A stretch of 64,000 bases of DNA from Exobasidium rhododendri (GCA_026210745.1 CP110631.1:3410001-3474000); one strand, 5' to 3'. Positions 1-10,873 are shown, counted from the first letter of the stretch. Notes: generated from the sequence alone by a model not told the origin. A program made the numbers and translations.

Positions 1-113
1 GGCAGAGTGGGGGATGGAATGGTGGGCAGAGTGTGGGATTGGTGCGTTGATCGGATCTTGGCCACTTTTTGATTTCCCCTTTGAAGTGTACCATTACAAT
101 ATCATTTGTCGAC

Positions 114-2743
114 TCAATCCGATTCTTCGATCTCATCGTCCTCTTCTTCGGCCGCGTCATCATCGAATGTCCCCTTCGCTGCTTGTAGAGAGGCAACCTT
201 ACCTGCCACTATTGGCTTTGTGACTGACTTGCTCATATCTAGCACTCTTACCTCTTCTTCCATGCCAGTGAAGTCTTGTGCCATGCTGTCTAACTCTTCC
301 TCACTGACGTCAAGTCCTTGCAAGGCATCCTGCACCTTCCATGGCATCTCCACTAGCTCTCGCACTGCTTTAGGAACAGAACGTGGATCGGTCTTGCTAA
401 CGAGTGGCAAGACCTCACAGAGCAGCATTACCGTAGAAGCTTCCGAGAGCGTCGACATGACAAGAGAATCCAATCGTCCTTGATAGTCTTCTCTCTGGGA
501 CGTCTGGAAGTCATTAATCTTCTCGGCGTTTTCTCTCAGCTCTTTCATATTCTGGAAGAGGAGATTGCCTTTAAATTTTCGGTTCTGGTTTCTTGGAATA
601 GGCGAAGGAAGCGAGAGAAGAGCTCCACAGACTGAAATGAGAAAGCTGTAATAGTCTACCAGTGGAGTTTGATTGTACTGAAAAGAAAAAAGGAGGAAGA
701 GAGAGAATGTGGGGTTTCAGTCGTAGTAGAGGTACAATGCTCATCAACTCAAACTCACCTCCTCGTGCGCTGGCTTCAACGAGGCTGACAGCGATACGTT
801 CTCACTAAAAGCTGCACATTGTTCGACGTCATTACAAAAGGCAGTGTAATTTTGATGTAAGAATGCTTGCAGCGTCCCTTGATCGACGGTCATGCTCCTC
901 CACAGCATCTCTACATCGACCTTGCTTTCTCTCCTGTACTGCAATGCCAAATGTGGTGGCAATTCTGCCTCCTCTCTCTGAAGTCCTTCTTTGTGTTCTA
1001 CCGCTTCTCCCTCGGAATCGGACTCTCCTTCTCCGCTACGGTCCCCCACTCGCTTGTTGTACAGAATCTTACCCAACGTATGGAAGAGCAACAGCGAAGA
1101 CTCTCTTCCACTGATAGATGCTACTGCGCTTCGGGTAGTCTTCTTTGCCCCCTTCTTGTTTTTGCTGGATTTGCCTCCTGCCTTTCTCTTGACGCCCCTC
1201 TCTTGAAGCAGAGATTCGCCTCTCAGACAGATCACTTGCAGAGTGTTGATGGCGCTCCTTAAATCCCCACTTGCACTTTCTACGACGACCTCTATTAGGT
1301 CCTTTGCACTCTCAGACGTAGGTGCAGGAATAGAAGTCGACAAAGATGACCGAGCTAACTCCAGGACTCGCTTCAATGCTTTTGTGAGAAACGTGGGAGC
1401 TACAGGATTGAATCTTTGTTAGGACCCCGGAACGGCAACCAGGAAAACGGTGAGAGTCAGTCTTTATTTCTCGCATCAACTCCTCATCCTCTCGTGGCTC
1501 ACACAAGATTGACGAATCCTGAATTCCTAGTTACGTGGCTTGGTATGAGGCTTCGGACTGTCAAGGTAGCATCGTTTCTGTCCTTGTAGGTACCGCTTGA
1601 ACCTTCTGCACCCCATTCTTCTGACCTTGGGATGTTTTCGCTTATGATCAAGACCAGAGGAGTATTGAAATCGCCACTCTGGTTTAAGAATGCGTCCAAA
1701 GCTGCATTGAAAGAGGCACGAGTGGAAGCGTGGTTGACGTTTGGCAGATCCTCGAGCACAATGACTTTGCGAGAAGACGTAATCGATGCTGGCTTGAGAA
1801 CGGCAGCCGCTGCTGGACGACTCGTCCCATCTTCATCATCCATTTCCATGCTCAGCGTATTGTAGCGAGAAGCGCTCGACAGAAACAGGCCGAATTGATC
1901 CAAGAGGGTGGCTGGTCAAATAAAATGTGCATCGTTGTGTCAGACCGAATTGCCTCACTCACTCGAACATCAGTGACTTCATGGACTCACAACCTCCATT
2001 ACTTGGACTCAATCCTGCTACACCAACGTCTTGCCTGCCTCTGTCCCAGTAGTAATCAGATTCGAAGCCACGGTGTACCTCTTCGGTCTTCCATTCTACA
2101 ATCTCAAAATTGAGATTCTCTGGCTTAGACAAGATCCTGATGAGACTTGATTTACCGCAGCCAGCAGGCCCAGATATTGCCAGTATCCTCTGCAAAAAAT
2201 CGATCAACTCGCTTCAGCTTTTCATGTAGTAGAACAAAGCATTCGGCTGTGTCAGACTCACCCTATGCCTCTGCATGACGGCGCTTCCGTCCAGGGAATC
2301 TCGTAACCATCCTTCCACCTGCTCGATCTTCTTCTTGTGTATAGCAAGATCACACTGTTGTCAAGACACCATGTACTCCGTATCAGCAGGTCTTTGGCAG
2401 TGATTAAATCCCCTCATATCCTATGCCGTGTACGTACCCTTTCCACTGGAGCGTAAGAGTCACACCATAATTGATCAGGCACGGTCACCAATTCCTTAGC
2501 CTTGCCTTTGGCGTCTGACACAGAAATTTGCATAATCGAGTGCGAATGATTCTTTGGGATAGTGTGACCGTCATTTGCAAAGGAGACGCTTTTGATGCCA
2601 GATCCAGCAGGTACATTCGCTCTCGCTCTCTTCTGAGGCAGTTCAGCTCGGTCAGGAGACGATTCCAACATCATGGACAAGGCCGGTGACTGTCTCGTCC
2701 CACCGAGCTTTGCATTGGTCTTGTGGCCTCGCTTAGGAGCCAT
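114..2743 (-). CDS. RAD17: Checkpoint clamp loader Rad17/Rad24-like
   Basis: Rad17 loads the 9-1-1 clamp onto damaged DNA in the nucleus. The first exon starts at ATG 2743 with a basic, disordered N-terminus and ends in a LWCDSYAPVERV-like block around 2440, which precedes the AAA+ core in Rad17. After two introns comes the Walker A motif GPAGCGKSS (about 2150-2190). Further on is the Walker B-like VLEDLPN (about 1745-1765), the form typical of Rad17 rather than the DEAD/DEVD of RFC subunits. Later exons (about 1376-744 and 548-114) carry the helical C-terminal region with a Lys-rich stretch and end in an acidic EEEDDEIEESD-like tail just before the stop at 114. The gene has about seven exons; most boundaries were read from ORF ends and splice signals and are approximate. 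Identification rests on the motif pair and domain order; the C-terminal half is poorly conserved. Confidence 0.85.
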
Positions 2744-3563
2744 GGCGATGCTTTCAATGCGAAGCTGTACTTTCTCGTCGAGGGCGACTCATCGGAAGTA
2801 TTCCTGTCAGGGTGTATCCCCTACGACGAACGTCAAAAGAGAGATCACATCTGGTGGTGACCTCACATCCTAATGGAATCCAAGTTGGGGACGCCCAAAA
2901 AGGTTGAGACACGTGATAAGTCGCGTCTTTTGCAAGTGTTGCTCCGTCGGTGTGCAGGTGTTCTACCGCTTAAGAGTACGATAGTGCAATTGCTTCAAAC
3001 GGCGCAGTCTTTGACATGACCCCTAGTGTTACGCAGAGGGAGATCATCCCTGTCATCACATTTGGAAGGATGTGAGATCAACCGTCTGGTGACTCTACAT
3101 AACTTAGCTACGCCTGAACAATGTGAAGCTCTCACAACGCCCAGAAGAAGGACATTGCCGCGCTTTATTTTGATCTATTTCATCCGAAACTTTAAAAAAA
3201 AGGACTGTCGCGCGGAATTGTGAGTCGGGGGTATGTAGAAAGGAGGTCCGATAGCAGCGCCATCCATTCGAGCCATCGCACCCCTACTCGATTCTGTCAA
3301 CCCTACCTCTCTTCCGTCGTCCCGTCCGACTCATCAGCGACAACACTTAGACAGCGCACAGTCTTCTTTTCCTGGTTCATCCTTTCTCACTCCGCTCCCT
3401 CGTCGCACCCTCTCTTTTGCCCAATGAGTCTCGTACGACTTTACTAAACATCGACGTGCCAAAAGCTCGCTTGCCCATCAACTCATCGAGTCAGACCCAT
3501 TTCGTTCTCTACTCTCTTGTTTTAGACCATCGTCCTTTGCTGTCGGCTTCTGAACAGCTTTCC
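2744..3563. other. Divergent intergenic region RAD17 / unknown Ser-rich gene
   Basis: About 820 bases between the RAD17 start (minus) and the first in-frame ATG of the next gene (plus). It holds a pyrimidine-rich tract around 3280-3420 that looks like a fungal promoter/leader, and one short uORF at 3423-3446 (listed separately). I see no other coding or RNA gene in it. Confidence 0.5.
3423..3446 (+). promoter_or_regulatory. 7-codon uORF upstream of the Ser-rich protein
   Basis: ATGAGTCTCGTACGACTTTA followed by CTAA encodes MSLVRLY and stops 117 bases before the first in-frame ATG (3564) of the downstream CDS. It lies just after the CT-rich tract where transcription could start. Whether it is in the transcript is not known; if it is, it would be expected to lower initiation at 3564. 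Confidence 0.35.
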
Positions 3564-5867
3564 ATGTCCAACGCGCACACTTCTGTCGAATTGCCACATT
3601 TTGATCCACGCAAAAGCAGCGCTCGGAGGCCAGGTCGGCGAGAGTTCGACAGTCTGCAAGATCTCTTGGAGCAAGCTGGCTACAAAGAGACTCGCATCTT
3701 TACCCCAATCGCTGCCAAGACGCCTACCTCACCACCCCAAGTATCCCTGGAGGTAGTATCGCCCACCAGGGTTGTCTCGTCTCTAGATCGCGAACTTGAG
3801 ACTGAAGTAGCACGGGAGGCGTCCACTTCCGGATGGTTTCCCCATCTGTGGCGCTCGTCTGATGGGAAGGGCAGCAGCAGTCAAGGGCCGGAATTGAAAC
3901 GAAAGCAAAGCGAGCCAATGTTTTCCAAGAAGGGACGAAAAGCGGTGCAGAAGAGCTGGAATGGCTTCTGGGATGCTCGTAAAGCAACAGAGAGGGAGGA
4001 AGAATTAATTCCTCCGGTGCCATCTTTGCCTCTGAATGCTACTACGTCACCGAAAAGAAGCCCATCAAAGCAGCGTCGTAAAGAAGTACGCCAGACTCCC
4101 TCAACGAACAATCTTTGGCAGGTTTCAATAGATCACCATCGCTCACGACTTGCCTCCTCTCGATCAATTCCCGCTCGTCTTCGAGAGCAGAAAGGGAAGG
4201 CACTAATGAGAAAGGAAAGCTACGATGGTGCTAGAGTTGTTGCTGGTGTGGGAATTGGGGCGTCAAGTACGACAGTGGGAGAAAAGGGAAATCGAATGAC
4301 GGGAATGAATCTACGACAGGCTTTCGGTCAAGAAGTAATGATCGACAACAGAGAGGATATAACGAGCATTAGCAGAGGTGATTCGAGAGACAGCATCAGC
4401 AGTATAGTCGATTTGGAGGAAAGGAGGGTGGAGAAAGAAGAGGAGAAGCAGACAACACAACAGGAAGAAGCGCTACCTAGAACAGATACTTTGGCCTCTT
4501 CGACTGTCTCGCTCTTTGGCTCCGCAGCTACACCCATCCTTTCTCGGCAGGATGCGGTGGCGTTGCGTAATGTGGGATGTCTAGATTTTGCCGGAAGGCA
4601 GGAAGGTACAAGTACGTCTGGGGATACTCACCCCAAAAATCTTCGAAAGATGCGAAGCGTCGATGCCTTACAGCTAGCCCTCCTGAAGATGGAAAAGCAG
4701 CAGCAAATAAGCAGCAAGGCACCATCGCAAAATCACTTCACCATCCCTGAAAGCTTCTCGACTGACTCACTTACAAATGAAGACTTTGCGAATGCTAAGA
4801 CCACTACCACGCTTCTTGTCGGCCATATTTCCCCCGGTGGAACGAGCTCAGAGCATGCAGGGCCAGAAGAGCCGATAAAGCGATCTTTTACGCCACAATT
4901 GATGATCACCTCTCCCACCGGCATGAGATCGCCACAACCACTGCACCTGGAGGGGCAAGAATTTGAGCCACGGAGCATTTCACCAGAGAGCGTAAAGATT
5001 GTCCGACCGGTCGCAAGTCGTAGATCTGGTTGGAAACTGAATGCGTTTGTCTCGAAGCCAGAACAACGAATAGTGGCCGCAAAGGAGGAAAGTCAGAGGG
5101 GTAAGAAGGGGGACGCGGAGGTCAGCGACTCATCGTCAATGGGTATGGGCAATATCCCTCGGCATGCAGCAGCGTGCAAGAAGAAGAGCCGTATGCACAA
5201 GAGTAAAGAGGGTGTGGTCAGGGAAGGGGAAGAGGCTCACTTGCCCATTCCGAGCAAAAGGGGAAAGAAGAGAATGTCGAAGAGTTGCAATGATCTCCGA
5301 GGCAATGCTTTGGCTCAAGTCGACGGCAATTCTGCCAAGTTGAGTGGGTCTGAGCAGATTCGAGCCCTGCGCCGGGACGTGATGAAGAGAAAGAGCGGCA
5401 GTGCAGGCCAGTCTTCACTGATTCTTGGGGACGCACCTTGCAGTGCTACGTCGAATGAAGACGACCCTTTCAATGACTTTGTCGATGTATTGACGTCTTC
5501 ATCGTCCTCTGTGGGCTCAAGGTCGAAGGCGCAGTCATCTCACATGGACTGGAGTGGCAAGGCGTCCCTTCCAATCAGGAGTTCATCGCAACGAAGACCG
5601 CTGTCCACTTCATTTCAAAACAACCTGCAACAAACACCAACGACCAACAATGTCATCATCCCAGGTAAGGTTCTCACTCGCAAAACTTCGGGGGTAGGCC
5701 TCGCTTGTCTGGTGGAAAAGGAGAATAGCAGCAGAGCGACGACGAACTCAGCATCCCTCAGCAAGAACACTATGGACTCCCTCCTAGACTCGCCCACGGC
5801 ACACCACGTCAAAAAGAAGAGCAGTCGACCCAGGCTGAACTTCCGAGTGAAAGAGGACAGATTGTAG
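3564..5867 (+). CDS. Ser-rich protein of unknown function, 767 aa
   Basis: A single uninterrupted frame. The open frame reaches back to 3417, but the first in-frame ATG is 3564, so that start is chosen. The protein is rich in Ser, Arg, Lys and Gln, with many RKxS-like patches, and is mostly predicted disordered by eye. The most structured-looking part is near the N-terminus (residues about 20-40, FDSLQDLLEQAGYKETRIFT), a short acidic/hydrophobic block followed by SP-rich segments. Clusters such as KRMSKSCNDL near residue 570 could be basophilic kinase targets (inference). There is no signal peptide or membrane segment. I do not recognise a family; the architecture fits a fungus-specific regulatory or scaffold protein, but no function is claimed. 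Confidence 0.75.
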   Translation: MSNAHTSVELPHFDPRKSSARRPGRREFDSLQDLLEQAGYKETRIFTPIAAKTPTSPPQVSLEVVSPTRVVSSLDRELETEVAREASTSGWFPHLWRSSDGKGSSSQGPELKRKQSEPMFSKKGRKAVQKSWNGFWDARKATEREEELIPPVPSLPLNATTSPKRSPSKQRRKEVRQTPSTNNLWQVSIDHHRSRLASSRSIPARLREQKGKALMRKESYDGARVVAGVGIGASSTTVGEKGNRMTGMNLRQAFGQEVMIDNREDITSISRGDSRDSISSIVDLEERRVEKEEEKQTTQQEEALPRTDTLASSTVSLFGSAATPILSRQDAVALRNVGCLDFAGRQEGTSTSGDTHPKNLRKMRSVDALQLALLKMEKQQQISSKAPSQNHFTIPESFSTDSLTNEDFANAKTTTTLLVGHISPGGTSSEHAGPEEPIKRSFTPQLMITSPTGMRSPQPLHLEGQEFEPRSISPESVKIVRPVASRRSGWKLNAFVSKPEQRIVAAKEESQRGKKGDAEVSDSSSMGMGNIPRHAAACKKKSRMHKSKEGVVREGEEAHLPIPSKRGKKRMSKSCNDLRGNALAQVDGNSAKLSGSEQIRALRRDVMKRKSGSAGQSSLILGDAPCSATSNEDDPFNDFVDVLTSSSSSVGSRSKAQSSHMDWSGKASLPIRSSSQRRPLSTSFQNNLQQTPTTNNVIIPGKVLTRKTSGVGLACLVEKENSSRATTNSASLSKNTMDSLLDSPTAHHVKKKSSRPRLNFRVKEDRL

Positions 5868-5893
5868 CCTTCCATCCATACATCGCTTGCCGT

Positions 5894-5952
5894 CACACAC
5901 ACACACACACACACATACACACACACACACTCATACATATATACACACACAA
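5894..5952. repeat. (CA)n microsatellite
   Basis: Nearly perfect CA dinucleotide tract with a few T interruptions, in the short gap between the Ser-rich gene (stop 5867) and the convergent PFK2-NudC gene (stop 6021). It probably lies in the 3' untranslated region of one or both. Confidence 0.9.
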
Positions 5953-6020
5953 GTCCAACACTAATCATTTACGATCATCTTTGCAATAAAAAATTATATT
6001 CACTAGTCTTGACCAAATCT

Positions 6021-6665
6021 TCAGCTCATCTTGACGTTACTGAAGTCCATTTCTGGATGCTGCTCCTTGAATGTCTCCAATGCCGTGTTCTGCTTGACCT
6101 GATCCGAAGTAGGCTTTCCCATCTGTTTCTGTCGATTGTCAAACATCATCTTTTCCACCATTGCTCTCGTCTCTCCATCGAGATCGCTCAATTTGCTATT
6201 CTCAGGCACTATCTTTGTTGTATCAATCTTCGGATCTTTGACAAGGACGTGCGGCCACCATTGATCTTTTTGCAATTTCTCCAAGTGAATGTCTAGATTG
6301 CCGTCGCTCAGACTCCAGGTACTGTCTTCCTCTTTGATTCCGTTAAAGAGTGCATCTTGAATGATCGCTTTTGCATCCGCCTTGGTGACTATAGAGAGTG
6401 AATTCTTCTTAATCGTTACTTTCAAGTCCTTGCCACGGGTGCCAGTCGGGAGGCCGACTGTCAGCGTGACCGCCTCGAGCGTCTGATCCCACTTGTACGG
6501 CAGCTTTGACTGCTCTAGCGTCTCTCTTTCCGCTTTCGTTCTGTCGTAGGTCTCCTTTTCACTCGCGCTCAGCTTGTCGTACTCTTCGATATTGAGTTGT
6601 TTAAAACTTTCTTTATCTGCCTCACCGGGAGAAGGGGCAGTAGCATCGGTAGTCGTAGCCATCAT
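6021..6665 (-). other. NudC module (CS domain plus conserved C-terminal tail)
   Basis: NudC is an Hsp90/dynein-pathway co-chaperone needed for nuclear migration. From about 6500 downwards the frame reads LPYKWDQTLEAVTLTV, then a p23/CS beta-sandwich with a WW pair (DQWWPHV). The NudC-specific tail ends the protein: PENSKLSDLDGETRAMVEKM, then a QKQMG-PTSD block and a QHPEMDF block. An internal Met-Met pair at 6665/6662 would give a stand-alone protein of 214 aa, close to the usual fungal NudC size of about 200 aa. It is upstream-continuous, in the same frame, with the FBPase-2 domain. Family identity is very secure; whether it is expressed only as a fusion is open. Confidence 0.9.
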
Positions 6666-8753
6666 GTCATCCCCAGCTGCGGTACTGCTGCTGCTACTGG
6701 TTGGTGAAGATGCTCGATGACCAATGGCAGCGGCTACCTTTGCATCGTCAGAGGATTGATTGTGGAACTGCTGCTCTAGTATTTGAAGTGGAAACTTGGA
6801 AAGATCGGAAATCGTCACATCGCCATGTGCGCCGCTTGCATTTGCTGCTTCCTTTCCTCTGAAATACGCCTCGTCCCTTTCTTTTCGTTTGCCAATCGGA
6901 TCCCAGAACTTAATCACTTTCGTATTCACCCCATACGCCTGAGGGCTGATTTCCAACAATTCGCCTTCATGAACGTGAATCATGGGAATCTCGTTTGGTT
7001 TCCTTCCTTGCAGATAGGCGATCAAGCAACGCAAGACGGAGGATTGACCAATGATGAGAACGTCGTCGGTCGCCCTCTCCAACTCGAAGATGATGATCTC
7101 TAGTCGAACCGACAAGTCGTGGTAGCTCTCTGCTCGGGGGAATCGGTGAGAGTAAGGTTCCTTCAATTTCTTGTCCCATTCGTCTGGGAATCGAGCTTTG
7201 ACTTCGTCGACACTCATTCCATCTACCACTCCTGGATTCATTTCGCTCAATTGAGATCGTTCAATCACTCGATACCCTCGATCGGCAAAAGGCAGAGCAG
7301 TGTGAGATGATCGCCTTCGCGCTGATGTCCAGATCTGTAAGGAATGGGATAGATACTAAGCACACCTTCATACGAGACTCGTACCAGTCGTCATTCTTTT
7401 GTGTCTTCTACTCACCTCCAATGGACGTCCGGCTTCTCCAGGACCAGACCCTGGCGCATATCCTCCCGGTGTACTGTTTCCACTCTCGGCTTTCTCTATG
7501 CTCTTTTGAGCTAGCTTGTTGCGTCTGTCTTCCATTGTCTCACAAAGCTTGTCAGCGTATTCCCAGCCTAGACTGCTCAGATCTGCGTCGGCTTTGTAGA
7601 GATGCTCGATCAATGCTTCCCCAGCACGAGCAAGGTAGATCGTCCTCTGCTTGTTGTGGATGTTCATCAGGAAGAAGACAACTCGAGACTGAAGGTAGCC
7701 TTGAATGTTGTTCACCACGATCTTCTGGCCAACGTTGATCACCTTGATGTACGGAAATGACGGCTGCTCAATTGGCTCATAAAAGGCTATGCAGGTGGAG
7801 ACAGTACGGTAAGAACTCTGCCTTTGACCTCTTCACCATCGCCCAGTGCGCCTCACCTTCATGGCTCTTTATCCGTTTCTGAAAGTCTTCAATCGCCTTC
7901 TCGGGGTTCCACGATTTGTACTTACAATCAAAGGGAACAGTTTGAGCCACTTTGATCAACATCTTTGCACCAGCCAGTCACTCACATCAGGACTGGATAT
8001 CTTGACACTCCTGATGTTCTCCTCGACTATTTTTTGGTCCGTGCAGATGCTCTCTGTGTGTGAGGTGATGCACCATTGAGTTCCCTTGGATTCTGCCTTC
8101 TTTACCGAACACTTGCGCACTTACCTAAGAACATCACATGTACACCCATTGCCCCGAACTTCTCTCGGATGTCAAACCTTCTCTTCTGTGTCCCATTGTT
8201 TGCATCGTAGATGATTACCTGCCCGCCTTCTTTCAAGAAAAAGTCGGCGACCTGCTGGTCAAATTCAGCAAGAATCCTCGCTCGGAGTGCTTCGGTATCT
8301 TCTGACTTTTCTCCTGGTCTGAAGTAATCAGAAGGGACCCTATCTGCACCTCCTAGAACCTTTCTGCGATAATCGCCTAAAGAGAACACCCCACACTTGA
8401 CACCCAACCACTTTAAGTACCGCTCAAGTGCGTGTGATAGATGCGTCTTGCCACGAGCTGGAAGACCACCACCAATTAATCTTTCAGATAGATTCGTATA
8501 ACCTATCGCAGCCATCTGATCTTCTCTACTCACCTGGCAAGCCGACAGTCGCGATAAGAATCTTTCCGCTGTCGAGGTGAATGCCGGGTATTAATAAGGG
8601 AATAAGGTATGCAAGCATCTCTGTTTGCCCGTGCTACTTACGCATGATACAGTTGTCCGGAAGCAGTCGCTGTGAGGCACAACTTGCTTTGAGTGGGGTT
8701 CGCACTATCACATTTCATCCTCCTTCTCACTCACTGTACAAAGGGGCGGCCAT
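6021..8753 (-). CDS. 6-phosphofructo-2-kinase/fructose-2,6-bisphosphatase-like protein fused to NudC
   Basis: PFK-2 makes fructose-2,6-bisphosphate, the activator of glycolysis. The start ATG is 8753 (MAAPLY). Short exons follow, and an intron splits the Walker A GLPARGKT at about 8460-8550. The kinase exon 8126-8533 has SLGDYRRK and YDANNGTQKRR blocks typical of PFK-2. The bisphosphatase domain follows (about 7740-6900). Its signature RHGE reads RAGE (codon 7623-7625), and the second catalytic His of the family (human VICHQ) is Gly (codon 7047-7049), so phosphatase activity is probably lost while kinase should remain. The last exon (7268-6021 and a little upstream) continues without a stop through a Ser/Thr/Ala linker into a full NudC domain. 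There are about eight exons. The alternative is two tandem genes, with NudC starting at an internal ATG (6665) and PFK2 ending by an unseen splice; see findings. Confidence 0.8.
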
Positions 8754-9093
8754 GGCGGAGTGCTATTTGCACTACTATGGTTGATCGGGAGATTAAATTA
8801 TCGGTCCGCGCCAACGTCTTTATAGGCCTGTCTAGGCTGTCCCAAGGGAACGTAGCGGGGATTCAGTTTTCCCTTTTTTTTTCCCCTTCCTCGAGAAGAT
8901 TTGAAATAGGCCCTAAATCTGTCATACTCTCATTTGCACAACATACACACGAACCTGCCACCTCACCTCTTCAGCCTCACTCATCTGTTGAAAGAATCTC
9001 GTCTACCAATCAATACGCCTCTGCGCCTTCAGATACAGCTGCTGGTCAAGCTGTGTTGTTTCACATCATCGCGTACACCTTTGCTCGCCTCTC
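8754..9093. other. Shared divergent promoter PFK2-NudC / SPE2
   Basis: About 340 bases between the PFK2 start (minus) and the first AUG of the SPE2 leader (plus). It contains a T-rich run at about 8870-8885. There is no ATG on the plus strand between 8778 and 9094, so the uORF at 9094 is the first AUG for any transcript starting in the second half of this region. Confidence 0.45.
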
Positions 9094-9267
9094 ATGAGAG
9101 CCGACGACGACCCCGAGAGTAGTGCTTTATCCTTCCTCGCCTTGGGTCCGTCAATTCCTCACTCTTCCTTCAGTACTCTCCTCAGGCTCGCATCTTTACC
9201 AGACCCGCGACTCTCCATTCGTCGATTATACCGCACACCAGATAGACCTCCTCCTGCTATACCATGA
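9094..9267 (+). promoter_or_regulatory. 57-codon uORF overlapping the AdoMetDC start (ATGA)
   Basis: The ORF starts at ATG 9094 and ends at TGA 9265-9267. Its stop shares bases with the main ATG at 9264-9266, giving an ATGA overlap. The peptide begins MRADDDPESS and ends RTPDRPPPAIP. Plant and mammalian AdoMetDC mRNAs are known to carry uORFs that make translation respond to polyamines (established knowledge). Here the C-terminal PPP directly before the stop would be expected to need eIF5A, whose hypusine comes from spermidine (inference). It is the first AUG of the leader. Not proven to be translated. Confidence 0.6.
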
Positions 9268-10873
9268 CGTCGATTTGCTCTTCTCCTCCAGCCGCAATTG
9301 ATGCCAATTTGGCAGCTTCACCCGCCCATACATCCTCAACGGCATTGCCTCACACTAACAATCAGAGAGATATCGCACGTCCAGCCGAACGACTGCAGCA
9401 GCAAATGACACTTCCTGCACTACCGAGAGGGCACGATTCTAGCGATGTCGCTGCCCTCTCGCAGGCTACATCGCCATCCCACGTTACCAGCTCAGTATAT
9501 GGGAAGGCTGAAAGAGATTACGGCACAAACACCAGTACGCAAGCGAATGGTCACGAAACCACTTGTCTTGCAGATGACACCGACCCGCAAGGTCCATTTG
9601 AAGGACCAGAAAAATTGTTGGAGCTTTGGTTTGCCGATTGTCAGGACGAGGTCACTGGCCAAGGGCTCAAGATTGTGAAAAGACAGGTCTGGGAAGATAT
9701 GCTGGACATCGTCAAGTGCAAGGTGCTCAGTACCATTCACGGGAGTAGTGCGGACGCCTTTCTGTTGAGGTGAGTAGATCTGTCCCAACAAAGACGGTCC
9801 GTTCTCCTACTTCTTCTTGCTCAATCTCATACGTTCTTTCCCTTAGTGAGTCTTCTATGTTCGTCTTTCCTCATAAGATTATTCTCAAGACTTGCGGCAC
9901 CACAACACTCCTTTTGGGACTGGAGAGGATCCTGCAGATTGCTCATACAGCACTCGGTCATGTGTCGCGCGAGGTTCCTACGCCTGTGGAATTGGGCAGC
10001 ATAGTCAAGAGGTGCTTCTACAGTCGCAAGTCTTTCATGTTTCCAGAAAGGCAAAAGGGACCTCATAAGGATTGGATGCTGGAGGTGGGCTTGCTAGATC
10101 GATTCTTCGAACAGGGCTCTGCCTACACTGTCGGGAAGATGAATGGAGATCATTGGCTTCTGTACATGACATCTCCTTGCGAATCTGGCAAGCCGCAATT
10201 GGCTGAGCAACAGCACGTAGAGAGGCCTCTTCGACTGCCGAGTATGGGCCATCCGAAATTGCTGTCTGATCAGACGCTAGAAGTTCTCATGACTTACTTG
10301 TCGCCCACGACTTGCTCACGCTTTGAATTTCCTTCAGAGCTACCAGACCTCGACGCCGAGCATCATCCAGTTAGCTCCCTTCAGGATCGTGGACATTTGC
10401 TAGGCACTCGACTGTGCGATCAACTCGGTCTCACTACGTTGTTCCCGAACACTCTGTTGGATGCATTTGCTTTCGAACCGTGTGGTTTCAGCGCAAACGC
10501 CGTCATACAAGGTGACGGGAAGACTGTGGAAGATGCTTATTGGACCATTCATGTGACACCGGAGCAAGACAGCTCGTACGCCAGCTTCGAGACCAACTCA
10601 CACATGGAGGAGACTGTATCAAGCGACAAGAAGGACCTGCCTTGGCTGATATCTCGAGTTCTGTCCATCTTTGAGCCTGGTCGTCTGAGTGTCACACTGT
10701 TCACATCTTCGGACCACGGAAGCGCGGATGACAAGGAGGATCAGGGTGATGTGCTTCACTCCCTGCAATTGACCAACTACAAGCGCACCGATCGGATAGC
10801 CTACGAATTCGAAGACTACGATCTCGTCTTTGTCAGTTTTGACAAGCAAGGCATGTCGCTTCCCAGGCGATGA
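9264..10873 (+). CDS. SPE2: S-adenosylmethionine decarboxylase proenzyme, 510 aa
   Basis: Decarboxylates AdoMet to supply aminopropyl groups for spermidine and spermine in the cytosol. Exons are 9264-9769 and 9847-10873. The intron splits a Ser codon just before the self-cleavage site ESSMFVF (Glu 9848-9850, Ser 9851-9853), where Ser becomes the pyruvoyl cofactor. FEGPEKLLELWF near residue 112 is the usual beginning of the conserved core. Further hallmarks are FPHKIILKTCGTTTLL, FEPCGFSANAVI with the conserved Cys, and YWTIHVTPE. About 110 extra residues at the N-terminus are Ala/Thr/His-rich and non-conserved. Expression is likely controlled by the overlapping uORF at 9094-9267. PFK2-NudC is divergently transcribed. 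Identity is very secure. Confidence 0.96.
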
